The notes: a model not told the origin generated them from the letters alone. A DNA stretch of 64,000 bases from Serinicoccus chungangensis (GCF_001483745.1 NZ_LQBL01000032.1:62001-126000), one strand, 5' to 3'. Shown: positions 44,593 to 57,688, counted from the stretch's first letter. Program-made: numbers and translations.

Positions 44593-45717
44593 CTACCTGC
44601 CACGCAGCGCGTCCCAGAGGCTGTGCTTGCGACCCACCCCGCCGGCCGCGCCCATGCGCCCGGTCGGGCTCGACTCGCCCCGGCTCTCGGCCAGCTGCGC
44701 CAGCAGGTCGCGCTGGGTGTCGTTGAGCCTGGTGGGCACCTTGACGTCGAGGTGGACGACCAGGTCGCCGCGGCCCTCGCCGCGCAGGTGGCTGATGCCC
44801 TTGCCGGCCAGCGGCACCGTCTGGCCGGGCTGGGTGCCCGGGCGCAGGTCGACCTCGACCGGGCCGTCCAGGGTCTCCACGGGCAGGGTGGCCCCGAGCG
44901 CGGCCGCGGTCATCGGCACCTCGAGGGTGCAGTGCAGGTCGTCGCCGCGGCGGGTGAAGACGTCGTGCGGCTCCACCTGGATCTCGACGTAGAGGTCGCC
45001 CGGCTCACCGCCGTAGGGACCCACCTCGCCCTCGCCCTGGAGCGCGATCCGGGTCCCGGTGTCGACGCCGCCGGGCACCTTGAGGGTGAGGTCGCGACGC
45101 GTGCGGACCCGACCCTCGCCCGAGCAGTCGAAGCACGGGTGCTCGATGACGTCGCCGAAGCCGCGGCACGCCTGGCACGGGCGGGAGGTCATCACCTGGC
45201 CGAGGAACGAGCGCTGCACCTGCTGGACCTCCCCGCGCCCGCTGCACACGTCGCAGGTGCGAGTTCCGGAGCCGGGCTGCGCCCCGGCGCCGGAGCAGGT
45301 GCTGCACACCACCGCGGTGTCGATCTGCAGGGTCTGCTCACCCCCGAAGGCCGCCGTGGGCAGGTCGATGTCGAGCCGGATGAGCGCGTCGTGGCCCCGC
45401 TGGGTGCGCGAGCGCGGCCCCCGCGCGCCGGCGGCGGTGCCGCCGAAGAACGCGTCCATGATGTCGCTGAAGGTGAAGCCCTGGCCGAAGCCCCCGGTGG
45501 CGCCGCCGTAGGGGTCCTGACCCCGGTCGTAGGAGGCGCGCTTGGCGGGGTCGCCGAGCACGTCGTAGGCCTGGCTCACCCGCTTGAACTCCGCCTCGGC
45601 CTCGGCCCCGGGGTTGACGTCGGGGTGCAGCTGGCGGGCCTTCTTGCGGTAGGCCTTCTTGATCTCCTCGGGGGTGGCCTCGCGGGCGACACCGAGGTCG
45701 GTGTAGTAGTCGTTCAC
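44593..45717 (-). CDS. dnaJ: chaperone DnaJ (DnaJ2 type)
   Basis: A 374-residue type I Hsp40. The J domain (1-70) has the HPD tripeptide in [11 protein letters not shown]; a Gly/Phe stretch follows; four CxxCxGxG zinc repeats are seen ([32 protein letters not shown]); then the substrate domain. It starts with GTG. No grpE or dnaK is adjacent, as usual for the actinobacterial hrcA-linked dnaJ2. A 94-nt spacer separates it from hrcA. Confidence 0.96.
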   Translation of the reverse strand: MNDYYTDLGVAREATPEEIKKAYRKKARQLHPDVNPGAEAEAEFKRVSQAYDVLGDPAKRASYDRGQDPYGGATGGFGQGFTFSDIMDAFFGGTAAGARGPRSRTQRGHDALIRLDIDLPTAAFGGEQTLQIDTAVVCSTCSGAGAQPGSGTRTCDVCSGRGEVQQVQRSFLGQVMTSRPCQACRGFGDVIEHPCFDCSGEGRVRTRRDLTLKVPGGVDTGTRIALQGEGEVGPYGGEPGDLYVEIQVEPHDVFTRRGDDLHCTLEVPMTAAALGATLPVETLDGPVEVDLRPGTQPGQTVPLAGKGISHLRGEGRGDLVVHLDVKVPTRLNDTQRDLLAQLAESRGESSPTGRMGAAGGVGRKHSLWDALRGR

Positions 45718-45811
45718 AGCGTGGGACGTCCTTGCGGTCTCGTCGTGTGCGGTCTCGTACGGGTCCGGAGGGTGCAACGGTCGGACGGGCGTGGGTATGC
45801 CGTGAGGTGGC

Positions 45812-46831
45812 TCACCCGTCCAGGATGTCGGCGACGTAGTGGGCCACGGCCCGGACCGTGGCCATCGCCTGCGGGTAGTCCATGCGGGTCGGCCCCACGA
45901 CCCCGAGCCCTCCGGCGGTGCCGTAGGTGGTGGCCACGACCGAGGTGGTGCGCAGCGGCTCGTAGGGGTTCTCGGTGCCGATGGCGACGGCGACCGTCTC
46001 CCCGTCGTCGAGGGAGGCCATGCTGCCCATGAGGCGCAGGAGCACGACGTGCTCCTCCAGCGCCTCCAGCACCTGCGACAGCGACGTGGGGAAGTCGCTG
46101 CCCACCCGCGCCAGGTTGGCCGTCCCGGCCATGGCGATGCGCTCCTCGGTGCGCTCCTGGGCGGCCTCGGCCAGCGTGTCCACCACGATTTGGGCCAGCG
46201 GCCGGTCCGTCGGGGCCACCCGCTCCTCCACCGCGGCCAGCCGGGCGGGGATCCGGCCGAGCAGCTCGCCGACGGCGAGCTCGTTGACGAGCGTGCGCAG
46301 CGTGGGCACGACGTCGGGCTCCAGGGTGAGGTCACGGCCCACGTCGACGACCCGCTGCTCGACCCGGCCGGTGCTGGTGATGAGCACGATCATGAGGCGC
46401 GTCCCCCCGACCGGCACCAGCTCGACGTGGCGCAGGGTCGACCGCGACAGGCTGGGGTACTGCATGACCGCGACCTGGTGGGTCAGGCTGGACAGCAGAC
46501 GGGTCGTCCGCGAGACCACGTCGTCCAGGTCCAGGGCACCGTCGAGGAAACGCGCGATGGCGGCGCGCTCGGCCCGGCTCATGGGCTTGATCTGCTGCAG
46601 CCGGTCGACGAACAGCCGGTAGCCCGCGTCGGTGGGGATGCGGCCCGCGCTCGTGTGGGGGGCGGTGATGAGTCCTTCGTCCTCCAGCGCGGCCATGTCG
46701 TTGCGCACGGTCGCGGCGGACACACCGAGCCGGTGCCGTTCCAGCAGGGACTTGGACCCGACGGGCTCGGAGGTCCGCACGTAGTCCTGCACGATGGCCC
46801 GCAGGACCTCCAGGCGACGGTCCTCGCTCAC
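45812..46831 (-). CDS. hrcA: heat-inducible transcription repressor HrcA
   Basis: A 339-residue repressor of class I heat-shock genes with an N-terminal winged helix ([20 protein letters not shown]) and the family block [21 protein letters not shown] 46831 is chosen because GGAGGA lies 6 nt upstream; a farther in-frame ATG at 46867 would fall inside the CIRCE operator. It heads the hrcA-dnaJ-rsmE unit and is probably self-repressed. Confidence 0.95.
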   Translation of the reverse strand: MSEDRRLEVLRAIVQDYVRTSEPVGSKSLLERHRLGVSAATVRNDMAALEDEGLITAPHTSAGRIPTDAGYRLFVDRLQQIKPMSRAERAAIARFLDGALDLDDVVSRTTRLLSSLTHQVAVMQYPSLSRSTLRHVELVPVGGTRLMIVLITSTGRVEQRVVDVGRDLTLEPDVVPTLRTLVNELAVGELLGRIPARLAAVEERVAPTDRPLAQIVVDTLAEAAQERTEERIAMAGTANLARVGSDFPTSLSQVLEALEEHVVLLRLMGSMASLDDGETVAVAIGTENPYEPLRTTSVVATTYGTAGGLGVVGPTRMDYPQAMATVRAVAHYVADILDG

Positions 46832-46860
46832 GGCGGCTCCTCCTTCCTCGCGGCTGGTTG

Positions 46861-46887
46861 CTGGCACTCAGGGGCGCGGAGTGCCAG
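46861..46887. promoter_or_regulatory. CIRCE operator
   Basis: CTGGCACTC-N9-GAGTGCCAG, a perfect inverted repeat with the exact 9-9-9 geometry of CIRCE (consensus TTAGCACTC-N9-GAGTGCTAA, here with TTA changed to CTG). It lies 30 nt upstream of the hrcA start and 38 nt upstream of fumC on the other strand, so HrcA should repress its own operon and could touch fumC. Confidence 0.93.
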
Positions 46888-46924
46888 TCTACGCGAGCCT
46901 GGCGCACGGCATACCATGAGCGCC

Positions 46925-48310
<1,386 letters not shown>

Positions 48311-48328
<18 letters not shown>

Positions 48329-48362
48329 CCCCCTCCCACCCCCGCCAGGCCTGACCCCCTCC
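48311..48362. repeat. perfect 26-bp tandem duplication spanning the fumC stop
   Basis: Bases 48311-48336 are repeated exactly at 48337-48362. The first copy contains the fumC end (CGC CAG GCC TGA) and the second copy the same string after the stop. This is a recent slippage-type duplication leading into the hairpin and array that follow. Confidence 0.9.
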
Positions 48363-48526
48363 CACCGAGCGCCGCGAATGGTTGGCTGCTCCGGCGAGAG
48401 CAACCATTCGCGACGCTCGGTGGGATGAGAGAGCAACCATTCGCGACGCTCGGTGCGATGAGAGAGCAACCATTCGCGACGCTCGGTGGGTGAGAGAGCA
48501 ACCATTCGCGACGCTCGGTGCGATGA
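48363..48526. repeat. long hairpin plus 33-bp tandem array downstream of fumC
   Basis: A left arm beginning CACCGAGCGCCGCGAATGG (48363) pairs with a right arm ending at 48422, giving a 22-bp stem with one mismatch. The right arm is then repeated: units starting at 48396, 48429, 48462 and 48494 (33, 33, 32 bp steps) each hold AACCATTCGCGACGCTCGG. The hairpin may end fumC transcription; the extra copies are unexplained. There are no spacers, so this is not CRISPR. Confidence 0.85.
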
Positions 48527-48585
48527 GTCGCGGGCCTCGCGCGCCTCCCTGGCCTCCTGCGTCACGGGCGTTACCGTCATCCGTT

Positions 48586-49473
48586 GTGAACGACCGCTAC
48601 GGCTACGGCTCCGACGTCCTCGCCACGGACTGGCGCGCGCCCCGGGGCGGCCGGGCCCAGCAGGTGGCCGCCGAGCGCGGCCTGGTGGTGGAGGACGTCG
48701 ACACCGGGTGGTGCGGCGCGGTGGTCGGGGTGGAGCGCGCCGGGGGGATGCAGGTGGTCCACCTGGAGGACCGGCGCGGCCGCCGCAAGGGCTTCCCGCT
48801 CGGTCCGGGTTTCCTCGTCGACGGGCGGCCTGTCGTCCTCACCCGACCGGAGGACCGGGAGTCCAGCACCCGGCTCGCCCAGGCCCGGCAGGCCGCGGCC
48901 CGCACGGCCAGCGGGTCGGTCCGGGTGGGGGGCAGCCCGGCCCGGGTCGCCAGCGGCTCGCGCATCTGGGTCGAGGGTCGGCACGACGCCGAGCTCGTGG
49001 AGAAGGTCTGGGGGGACGACCTGCGGGTGGAGGGTGTCGTCGTGGAGATGCTGGACGGCGTCGACGACCTGGCCTCGCTCATCCGCGGGTTCGCTCCGAC
49101 CCGGGACCGGCGCCTCGGCATCCTCGTCGACCACCTCGTCCCGGGCACCAAGGAGACCCGCATCGTGCAGCAGGCCGAGCGGGTCAGCCCGTGGGTCCGC
49201 ATCCTCGGCCACCCCTACGTCGACGTCTGGCAGTCGGTCAAGCCCTCCCGCCTCGGCCGGGAGGCCTGGCCGGTCATCGAGCGGGGTCGTTCGTGGAAGC
49301 ACGGGGTCCTGGCCGAGCTCGGCTGGCCGCACCGGTCGCAGACCGATGTGGCCCTGGGCTGGAAACGGATACTCTCGACCGTGCGGTCCTACAGCGACCT
49401 GGAACCTACGCTGCTCGCCAGCGTCGAAGAACTGATCGACTTCGTCACCGTTCCACCACCTCACGAGGAGTGA
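48586..49473 (+). CDS. DUF3097 family protein
   Basis: A 295-residue actinobacterial protein. The N-terminus NDRYGYGSDVLATDWRAP and the N-terminal half resemble a small beta domain. Residues about 125-210 look TOPRIM-like: RIWVEGRHDAELVEKVWGDD, then GILVDHLVPGTKE. TOPRIM folds bind metal and act on nucleic acid, but activity here is unknown. It starts with GTG; TACCGT (48572-48577) ends 8 nt upstream. The next gene starts 5 nt after its stop. Confidence 0.85.
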   Translation: MNDRYGYGSDVLATDWRAPRGGRAQQVAAERGLVVEDVDTGWCGAVVGVERAGGMQVVHLEDRRGRRKGFPLGPGFLVDGRPVVLTRPEDRESSTRLAQARQAAARTASGSVRVGGSPARVASGSRIWVEGRHDAELVEKVWGDDLRVEGVVVEMLDGVDDLASLIRGFAPTRDRRLGILVDHLVPGTKETRIVQQAERVSPWVRILGHPYVDVWQSVKPSRLGREAWPVIERGRSWKHGVLAELGWPHRSQTDVALGWKRILSTVRSYSDLEPTLLASVEELIDFVTVPPPHEE

Positions 49474-49478
49474 GCAGC

Positions 49479-49997
49479 ATGACCCAGACACCCCAGTCCC
49501 CCAGCGACCAGCCCTGGCAGGACCCGCAGCGCGCCGGCGAGCCGTCCGGCCCCCCGCCTGCCTCCGGACCCGGGCCGCAGGCCTACGGCCAGCCCTCGTC
49601 GACACCGCCCGGCGCCGGCGCACCCTCGGGCGCGCCGCAGGGCGACGAGCGCACCATGATGCTCCTGGCCCACCTGTCCGGCCCGATCGCCATGGTGTTC
49701 AGCGCCGGCTGGCTGCCCTTCCTCGGCCCGCTGCTCATCTGGCTGTTCTACAAGGACCGGTCGACGGCCGTGCGCACCGCGTCCGCCGGCGCGTTCAACT
49801 TCAACCTCAGCCTGGGCATCGTCAGCATCGTGCTCTGGATCACCGTCATCCTCACCCTGGGGATCGGCTTCCTGTGGGCCATCCCGGGGTGGATCGCGAT
49901 CTTCGTCATCCAGCTGTGGTGCCACATCAAGGGTGCGGTGCGGGCCGCGGACGGGCGCGTCTACGAGTACCCGTTCCAGCTTCGCCTGCTCAGCTGA
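49479..49997 (+). CDS. DUF4870 domain membrane protein
   Basis: A 172-residue protein with a Pro/Gln/Gly-rich cytosolic N-terminus (1-55) and about three membrane segments in a DUF4870 core (MMLLAHLSGPIAMVFSAGWL, FYKDRS, AFNFNLSLGIVSIVL). Function unknown. GAGGAG at the end of the upstream gene is its Shine-Dalgarno. Confidence 0.85.
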   Translation: MTQTPQSPSDQPWQDPQRAGEPSGPPPASGPGPQAYGQPSSTPPGAGAPSGAPQGDERTMMLLAHLSGPIAMVFSAGWLPFLGPLLIWLFYKDRSTAVRTASAGAFNFNLSLGIVSIVLWITVILTLGIGFLWAIPGWIAIFVIQLWCHIKGAVRAADGRVYEYPFQLRLLS

Positions 49998-50023
49998 CCC
50001 CAGGCTCCCCACGGGTCACGCGG

Positions 50024-50052
50024 CCCGGCGTGTCTGCGCCCGACACGCCGGG
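50024..50052 (+). terminator. hairpin after the DUF4870 gene
   Basis: CCCGGCGTGTC (50024-50034) and GACACGCCGGG (50042-50052) form a perfect 11-bp stem with a 7-nt loop, 26 nt after the stop. A second small stem CGACCCC-TTGC-GGGGTCG follows at 50072-50089. Confidence 0.65.
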
Positions 50053-50246
50053 TCTGCGGAGATTTCGTCGTCGACCCCTTGCGGGGTCGTCGGGAGGGGC
50101 GTAGACATGTCCCTACGCACTCCCCTCGGGGGGCGCGGGTCGCGAGACTGGCCGAGGATTCGCACCGTCCGCAGGGACGGAGCTGCGGTGTTGCGCACCT
50201 GAGCCTCTGGCACCTTGCGCACCGCCCGGTGACAGCACCCCGGGTC

Positions 50247-50287
50247 GTGGCCCGGTCGGCGAACTCATACTTCGCCGACCGGGCCAC
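50247..50287. terminator. perfect 17-bp hairpin between DUF4870 gene and hemW
   Basis: GTGGCCCGGTCGGCGAA (50247-50263) and its exact reverse complement (50271-50287) enclose the 7-nt loop CTCATAC. It lies 130 nt beyond the hemW stop. It may be a bidirectional terminator between convergent genes. No RNA gene or ORF is convincing elsewhere in 50090-50417. Confidence 0.55.
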
Positions 50288-50417
50288 ATCTCGTCCGGGC
50301 GCCAGGGCCCTGCAGGCTCATACCCCGCAGGGTCTGCTGCCAGTCTGGCTCGCCCGTCCGGCGCGTCGGCGGACGCGGTGTGGCGTGTCGGTGAACCGGC
50401 GGTGAGCGGTGCGGGCG

Positions 50418-51638
50418 TCAGACCAGGAGCCGGTGGACGACCGTGTCCGCCAGCAGGCGGCCGCGCAGCGTCAGCACGGCGTGGCCACCGACCGCGGCCC
50501 GGCCCTCCAGCAGCCCGTCGGCGACCAGTCCCGCGACCGCTCGTCGACCGGCAGGACGCAGGTCCTCGACCGGCAGCCCGTCCCCGAGCCGGACGCCGAG
50601 CAGGACCCGCTCGTCATACCTCTCCCCCGCCGTGAGGACCTCGCGGGCGTGCGCCGGGCTGACACCCTGCCCGAGACGGTCGGCGTAGGCCCGAGGGTGC
50701 TTGACGTTCCACCACCGCACCCCGCCCACGTGGCTGTGCGCGCCGGGGCCGACCCCCCACCAGTCGGCGCCCTGCCAGTAGGCGAGGTTGTGCCGGCACC
50801 GGTGCTGCGGGTCGCTCGCCCAGTTGGAGATCTCGTACCACCCGTAGCCGGCGCCCCCGAGCACTTCCGCCGCCACCTCGTACTTGTCCGCCTCGTCGTC
50901 GTCCTCGGGGGCCGGGACCTCGCCGCGACGCACCTGGCCGTGCAGCCGCGTGCCCGGCTCCACCACCAGCGCGTAGGCCGAGACGTGGTCCGGGCGCAGC
51001 GACACCGCGGCGTCCAGGCTGGCCCGCCAGTCCGCCAGGCTCTCCCCCGGCGTGCCGTAGATGAGGTCCAGGCTCACCTGCAGGCCGGCATCCCGGAGGG
51101 CCCCCACCGCACCCGCCACGCCCGCCGGGTCGTGCGTGCGGTCGAGGGTGCGCAGGACGTGGGGCACCGAGGACTGCATCCCCACGCTGACCCGGGTGAA
51201 CCCCGCCCGCGCGAGCTGCTCCGCGACGGCCGGGGTGATGGTGTCGGGGTTCGCCTCCGTGGTCACCTCGGCCCCCGCCGCCAGCCCCCAGCGGTCCCGC
51301 ACCGCGGCCACGAGGGAGCCCAGCTCCGTCGCCGGCAGCAGCGTCGGGGTGCCGCCACCGACGAAGACCGTCGACACCGGCGGCGGGCCGCCCGGGCGCA
51401 GCACCTGCGCCGCCAGCTCGATCTCGGCGTGCGCGGCCGCGAGATAGCCCTGCGGTGCCCCCGCGTCGTCCAGCTCAGGCAGGGTGTAGGTGTTGAAGTC
51501 GCAGTAGCCGCACCGGACCCGGCAGAAGGGCACGTGCAGGTAGACGGAGAACGGGCGCTGCGGCATACCCTGCAGCGCGGACGCCGGGAGCGAGCCGTCC
51601 GGGGGCGCGGGATCGCCCGGGGGGAAGCTCGAGGGCAT
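50418..51638 (-). CDS. hemW: HemW-type radical SAM protein (coproporphyrinogen III oxidase-like)
   Basis: A 406-residue radical SAM protein. The 4Fe-4S motif is in VPFCRVRCGYCDFNTY (CxxxCxxC), with VFVGGGTPTLL, LIYGTPGES and a C-terminal HemN_C-like domain. HemW binds heme and is considered a heme chaperone rather than a true oxidase. The ATG lies in GGTATGCC, with GAGACT ending 5 nt upstream. It is divergent from ppk2. Confidence 0.93.
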   Translation of the reverse strand: MPSSFPPGDPAPPDGSLPASALQGMPQRPFSVYLHVPFCRVRCGYCDFNTYTLPELDDAGAPQGYLAAAHAEIELAAQVLRPGGPPPVSTVFVGGGTPTLLPATELGSLVAAVRDRWGLAAGAEVTTEANPDTITPAVAEQLARAGFTRVSVGMQSSVPHVLRTLDRTHDPAGVAGAVGALRDAGLQVSLDLIYGTPGESLADWRASLDAAVSLRPDHVSAYALVVEPGTRLHGQVRRGEVPAPEDDDEADKYEVAAEVLGGAGYGWYEISNWASDPQHRCRHNLAYWQGADWWGVGPGAHSHVGGVRWWNVKHPRAYADRLGQGVSPAHAREVLTAGERYDERVLLGVRLGDGLPVEDLRPAGRRAVAGLVADGLLEGRAAVGGHAVLTLRGRLLADTVVHRLLV

Positions 51639-51722
51639 ACCCCAGTCTCCCACCCCGGCGGACCCGCGGCGCACGGCCGGTCCGACCCCCTCCCCGCTGC
51701 TCGGCGCGCTAGGGTCGGCGGT

Positions 51723-52613
51723 GTGCAGCAGCGGCTTCGTGAATACATCGACAGCCTGCGCGACCAGGGCTACACCGTCCGGGACGACCAGGGCTCCGAC
51801 CCTGATCTCATCACGCCCGACGGCAGTGCCGTCGACACCTGGCGCGAGGACTACCCCTACAGCGAGCGGATGACCCGGGACTACTACGAGGTCGAGAAGT
51901 GGCTGCTGCAGGTGGAGCTGCTGAAGTTCCAGTACTGGGCCAAGGACAACGGCAGCCGGCACGTCCTCGTCTTCGAGGGTCGCGACGCGGCCGGCAAGGG
52001 TGGAGCCATCAAGCGCTTCACCGAGCACCTCAACCCGCGCGGCGCGCGCGTCGTGGCCCTCAACAAGCCCACCGAGGTCGAGGCCGGGCAGTGGTACTTC
52101 CAGCGCTACATCCAGCACCTGCCGACCTCCGGGGAGCTGGTCCTCTTCGACCGCTCCTGGTACAACCGCGCCGGGGTGGAGCGGGTCATGGGCTTCTGCT
52201 CCCAGGCGGAGTACGACCGGTTCATGATCCAGGCGCCGCTGTTCGAGCAGATGCTCGTGGACGCCGGGGTGTCGATCACCAAGTTCTGGTTCTCGGTGAC
52301 CCAGACCGAGCAGCGCACCCGCTTCGCCATCCGCCAGCTGGACCCGGTGCGGCAGTGGAAGCTCTCGCCCATGGACCTGGAGAGCCTGGACCGCTGGGAG
52401 GACTACACGGCTGCCAAGGAGGAGATGTTCCGACGGACCGACTCGGACTGGGCGCCCTGGGTGACGATCAAGAGCAACGACAAGAAGCGGGCCCGCATCA
52501 ACGCGATGCGCCACTTCCTGTCCCAGTTCGAGTACGAGGGCAAAGACCACGACGTGGTGCTGCGCCCCGACCCCCGGCTGGTGAAGCGGGCCAAGGACAG
52601 CGCCGGCGACTGA
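51723..52613 (+). CDS. ppk2: polyphosphate kinase 2
   Basis: A 296-residue single-domain PPK2, which uses polyphosphate to phosphorylate nucleotides or the reverse. Walker A-like FEGRDAAGKGGAIKRF, lid RYIQHLPTSGELVLF and Walker B DRSWYNRAGVE are present. It starts with GTG; TAGGGT (51710-51715) ends 7 nt upstream, so it is probably leaderless. Its stop is 6 nt from the convergent trmB stop. Nucleotide preference is not predictable. Confidence 0.93.
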   Translation: MQQRLREYIDSLRDQGYTVRDDQGSDPDLITPDGSAVDTWREDYPYSERMTRDYYEVEKWLLQVELLKFQYWAKDNGSRHVLVFEGRDAAGKGGAIKRFTEHLNPRGARVVALNKPTEVEAGQWYFQRYIQHLPTSGELVLFDRSWYNRAGVERVMGFCSQAEYDRFMIQAPLFEQMLVDAGVSITKFWFSVTQTEQRTRFAIRQLDPVRQWKLSPMDLESLDRWEDYTAAKEEMFRRTDSDWAPWVTIKSNDKKRARINAMRHFLSQFEYEGKDHDVVLRPDPRLVKRAKDSAGD

Positions 52614-52619
52614 GGTGGC

Positions 52620-53335
52620 TCAGGCGCGGCGGTAGGCCAGGTCCACGATCTCCCGCCCGGCCTCGGTCCCGCGGCGCTCGAACCGCGTCACGGGCCGCAG
52701 CGGCGCCCTCCCGGTGGAGGCGAGCTCCCAGGAGGGGTGCGCGTCCAGGACCTGCCGCATGGCGTGGGCGTAGCCGGCCCAGTCGGTGGCCAGCCGCCAC
52801 AGCCCGCCGGTGGGCACGAGAGCGGCCACCGTGGCGGCGAAGTCCGGGGAGACCAGGCGGCGCTTGTGGTGCCGCTGCTTGGGCCACGGGTCGGGGAAGA
52901 AGGTCCACATCTCGTGCACGCCGCCCGGCGGCAGGAGGGTCTGCAGCGCCAGGGCCGCGTCGGCCTCGAGGAAGCGGACGTTGGGCAGCGGCCGGTCCAT
53001 CTTGGCCATCGCGTGGCCGATCCCGGGTCGCCACACCTCGAGGGCCAGGAAGTCCCAGTCCGGGCGCTGCGTGGCGGCGTGCACCAGGGTGTCCCCCGAC
53101 CCGGAGCCGATCTCGACCACCAGGGGTGCGCTCCGGCCGAAGACCTGCGAGGGGTCGAGCCGGTGTGCCGGGTCCACCCCGGTCGAGGCGTCAGCGCCAC
53201 GAGGGCGCGGCACGTCGAGCACGAGCGTCCCGGCGTAGCGCTCCCAGGCGTCCTCGTGCGACTGCTTGAGCATGCGCCCGCCGCGCCGGGTGAACGAGCG
53301 CAGGCGGGCCGGGTGCCGGGGGGCGTCGGCCTGGC

Positions 53336-53339
<4 letters not shown>
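52620..53339 (-). CDS. trmB: tRNA (guanine46-N7)-methyltransferase
   Basis: A 239-residue SAM methyltransferase. [12 protein letters not shown] at the N-terminus, [16 protein letters not shown] (SAM site) and [19 protein letters not shown] (catalytic) are classical TrmB blocks. The GTG at 53339 overlaps the lepA stop in GTGA and keeps the conserved RSF-RRGGR region, which a later ATG at 53273 would lose. Confidence 0.94.
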
Positions 53340-55210
<1,871 letters not shown>

Positions 55211-55297
55211 CTCGCAGAGGGGGCAGGGTGGTCGGACGGTGGTCTGAGGGCCAGTGTCCCACGTCGGCCGCGCCGTGACGGCACGCAGGCCACCTGG

Positions 55298-55346
55298 CAC
55301 GGACCTGCCCGCGTCCCCCGGAAGGAGGGGCGCGAGCAGGTCCGTG
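55298..55346 (-). terminator. long hairpin ending the fasciclin operon
   Basis: CACGGACCTGC (55298-55308) pairs with GCAGGTCCGTG (55336-55346); inside, CGCG and CCCC pair with GGGG and CGCG. On the minus strand it begins 44 nt after the fasciclin stop and lies 88 nt before the lepA start. Confidence 0.7.
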
Positions 55347-55390
55347 ATGGGTCACCCCCCGGTGTCTCGGGCCGGGGGGCGGTCCGCAGG

Positions 55391-56101
55391 TCAGCCCTGC
55401 GGCATCAGCACGCCGTCGATGAGGTAGACGGTGGCGTTGGCGGTCTGGACGCCACCGCAGATCACCGAGGCGTCGTTGACCATGAGCTCGTCACCGGAGC
55501 CGGTGACCTCGAGGGTCTCGCCCTGCACCGTGGTCTGCTCGCCCACGACCTCGTCCGGGGTCATCTGGCCCGGCACGACGTGGTAGGTGAGGATCGAGCT
55601 CAGCAGCTCGGAGTCCTCCTGCAGCGTGGCCATGGTCTCCTGGTCGATGGCCTCGAAGGCCTCGTCGACCGGCGCGAAGACGGTGAACTCGTCGCCGTTG
55701 AGGGTGTCCACGAGGTCGACGTCCGGGTTGACCCCGCCGGAGACCGCAGCGGTCAGCTGGGTGAGCAGCGGGTTGTTGCCCGCGGCCACGGCGACCGGGT
55801 CCTGGGCCATGCCCTCGACCGAGCCGTCACCGTCCGGCACCTGCTCGGCGTAGTCGTCGCAGCCCGGGCCCACGAGGTTGGCGGCGGGGTCCATCTCGCC
55901 GCCGGCCATGTCCTCCTCGGTCTCCATCTCGTCGTCGGCCATGTCGTCCTCGGACTCCATGTCCTCGGAGGCCATGTCCTCGCTGGACTGCTCGGTGGAG
56001 CCGCCCTCGGCGGCCATGTCGTCACCCTCGCCGCCGCAGGCGGACAGGGCGAGCGCGGAGGCCATCGAGACGGCCAGGATTCCCTTGGAGATACGCATCA
56101 T
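55391..56101 (-). CDS. fasciclin-domain lipoprotein with acidic Met-rich linker
   Basis: A 236-residue secreted protein: lipoprotein signal with lipobox around LALSACGG, then residues about 25-75 made mainly of Asp, Glu, Met and Ser (repeats like [19 protein letters not shown]), then one FAS1 domain (about 95-236: [34 protein letters not shown]). FAS1 domains mediate adhesion or binding; MPT70/MPT83 are mycobacterial relatives. AAGGA precedes two adjacent ATGs. It lies 28 nt after the Moco gene and is probably co-transcribed. Confidence 0.92.
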   Translation of the reverse strand: MMRISKGILAVSMASALALSACGGEGDDMAAEGGSTEQSSEDMASEDMESEDDMADDEMETEEDMAGGEMDPAANLVGPGCDDYAEQVPDGDGSVEGMAQDPVAVAAGNNPLLTQLTAAVSGGVNPDVDLVDTLNGDEFTVFAPVDEAFEAIDQETMATLQEDSELLSSILTYHVVPGQMTPDEVVGEQTTVQGETLEVTGSGDELMVNDASVICGGVQTANATVYLIDGVLMPQG

Positions 56102-56129
56102 GCATTCCTTTCTGATGGGGTCGGGCGGC

Positions 56130-57653
56130 TCAGGAGACGGAGACCGTCACGTTGTGCCACCCGGTGGACCCGTCAGGAGCGATGGGCTCCCGCCGGGAGG
56201 TCTGCGTCTGGCCGGCGCGATCGGTCGCGCGGACCTCGAGCCGGTGCGAGCCCGGCTCGGCCGACCAGGTCCAGCGCCAGGCGCGCCAGGTCTGGTCGGA
56301 GTCCTCGACGCCGAGCTCGGCGTCCTGCCACTCCCCCTCGTCGGCACGCACCTGCACGCGCTCGATGCCGACGGTCTGCGCCCACGCGACACCGGCCACG
56401 GTGACGTCGCCGGCCTCGAGCTGGGCGAAGGACCCGGGTACGTCGATGCGGGAGGAGAGCTTGATGGGGGCCTTCGCGGCATACCCGCGGTCGGTCCAGT
56501 AGGCGGTGAAGTCCGCGAACCGGGTGACCTCGAGCTCGGTCAGCCACTTGGTGGCCGACACGTAGCCGTACAGCCCCGGGGTGACCATGCGCAGGGGGTG
56601 GCCGTGCTCGGCCGGCAGCGGGCCGCCGTTCATCCCGACGGCGAGCAGCGCCTCGCGCTCGTCGGTGAGCACCTCCAGCGGCGTCCCGGCCGTGTAGCCG
56701 TCGACGGAGACCGAGCGCACGGCGTCGGCACCGTCCTGAACCCCTGCCTCCGCGAGCAGCTCGCGCACGGGGATGCCGAGCCAGGTGGCGGTGCCCAGCA
56801 GGTCGCCACCGACCTCGTTGCTCACGCAGGTCAGCGTGATCCGACGCTCCACGAGGTCCCGGGCCAGCAGGTCCGCGAGGGACAGCTCCAGCGGACGGTC
56901 GACCATGCCGGTGATCCGCAGCACGTGCGACCCGGCGTCCACCGTCGGCACCTGCAGGGCGGTGTCCACCCGGTAGAAGTCCGGGGTCGGCGTGACGTGG
57001 GGCGTGAGCCCGTCCACGTCGAAGGTCACCCCGTCGGGCACCGGATCGGCAGCCAGGGCAGGAGCCGGGAGGTCGACCCCGCCGGTCCCCGTCTCGCCGG
57101 CGAGCGTGCGGGTGGCGCCCCCTGCCGCCCCGAGGGCCGCGACGCTGGACGTGGCGACCAGGAAGCGGCGGCGATCCAGACCCGACCCCTGCCCAGCCCG
57201 CGCCGGCAGCGCGGAGAGCAGCCAGGCCAGTCCACCCACCCCGACCAGCAGCATCCCCGCAACGGACGCCGCGACGGCCAGGGCACCTCCACCCTGCGCC
57301 GGGTCGAGCACCATCGCCGCCCCGGCCAGGGAGACCAGGAGGGCGACGCCGACCAGAGCGACCAGGCGACGCCGCACCCCGACCCACCCCAGCGCGAGGA
57401 GCAGCACGACCAGCGTCACCAGCACGCCGCCCAGCAGGACGGCCTTGTCGGCCTGACCGAAGGTGCTGATCGCCCACTCCTTGAGCGGGCGGGGGGTAAG
57501 GTCGACCGCGCGGTTCCCCACCGCCACCACCGGTCCGGTGACGTCCAGGACCTGCGCCAGCCCCTCCCCGGCGAGCACCCCGGCGCCACCGGCGAGCAGC
57601 CCGGAGGCGGCTCCGGCCGCACGCCGGCCTCGCGAAGGGGATGTCGTCGTCAT
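56130..57653 (-). CDS. membrane-anchored molybdopterin-dependent oxidoreductase (sulfite-oxidase fold)
   Basis: A 507-residue protein: about five hydrophobic segments in residues 15-150, a second signal-like stretch ([19 protein letters not shown]), then an extracytoplasmic Moco domain with the Mo-ligand Cys in [16 protein letters not shown] and a C-terminal Mo-co dimerisation domain. Electron partner and substrate are unknown; methionine-sulfoxide or sulfite chemistry is possible. A perfect CRP-type site lies 36 nt upstream. The fasciclin gene follows. Confidence 0.88.
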   Translation of the reverse strand: MTTTSPSRGRRAAGAASGLLAGGAGVLAGEGLAQVLDVTGPVVAVGNRAVDLTPRPLKEWAISTFGQADKAVLLGGVLVTLVVLLLALGWVGVRRRLVALVGVALLVSLAGAAMVLDPAQGGGALAVAASVAGMLLVGVGGLAWLLSALPARAGQGSGLDRRRFLVATSSVAALGAAGGATRTLAGETGTGGVDLPAPALAADPVPDGVTFDVDGLTPHVTPTPDFYRVDTALQVPTVDAGSHVLRITGMVDRPLELSLADLLARDLVERRITLTCVSNEVGGDLLGTATWLGIPVRELLAEAGVQDGADAVRSVSVDGYTAGTPLEVLTDEREALLAVGMNGGPLPAEHGHPLRMVTPGLYGYVSATKWLTELEVTRFADFTAYWTDRGYAAKAPIKLSSRIDVPGSFAQLEAGDVTVAGVAWAQTVGIERVQVRADEGEWQDAELGVEDSDQTWRAWRWTWSAEPGSHRLEVRATDRAGQTQTSRREPIAPDGSTGWHNVTVSVS

Positions 57654-57688
57654 GCCCAGGGTTCGGCCCGGACCCTGCCGTCGGATGG

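Noticed and set aside
50090-50417. SRP RNA, RNase P RNA or 6C RNA in the long spacer before hemW
   Set aside because: None of the conserved sequence blocks of these RNAs was found; only hairpins are visible.
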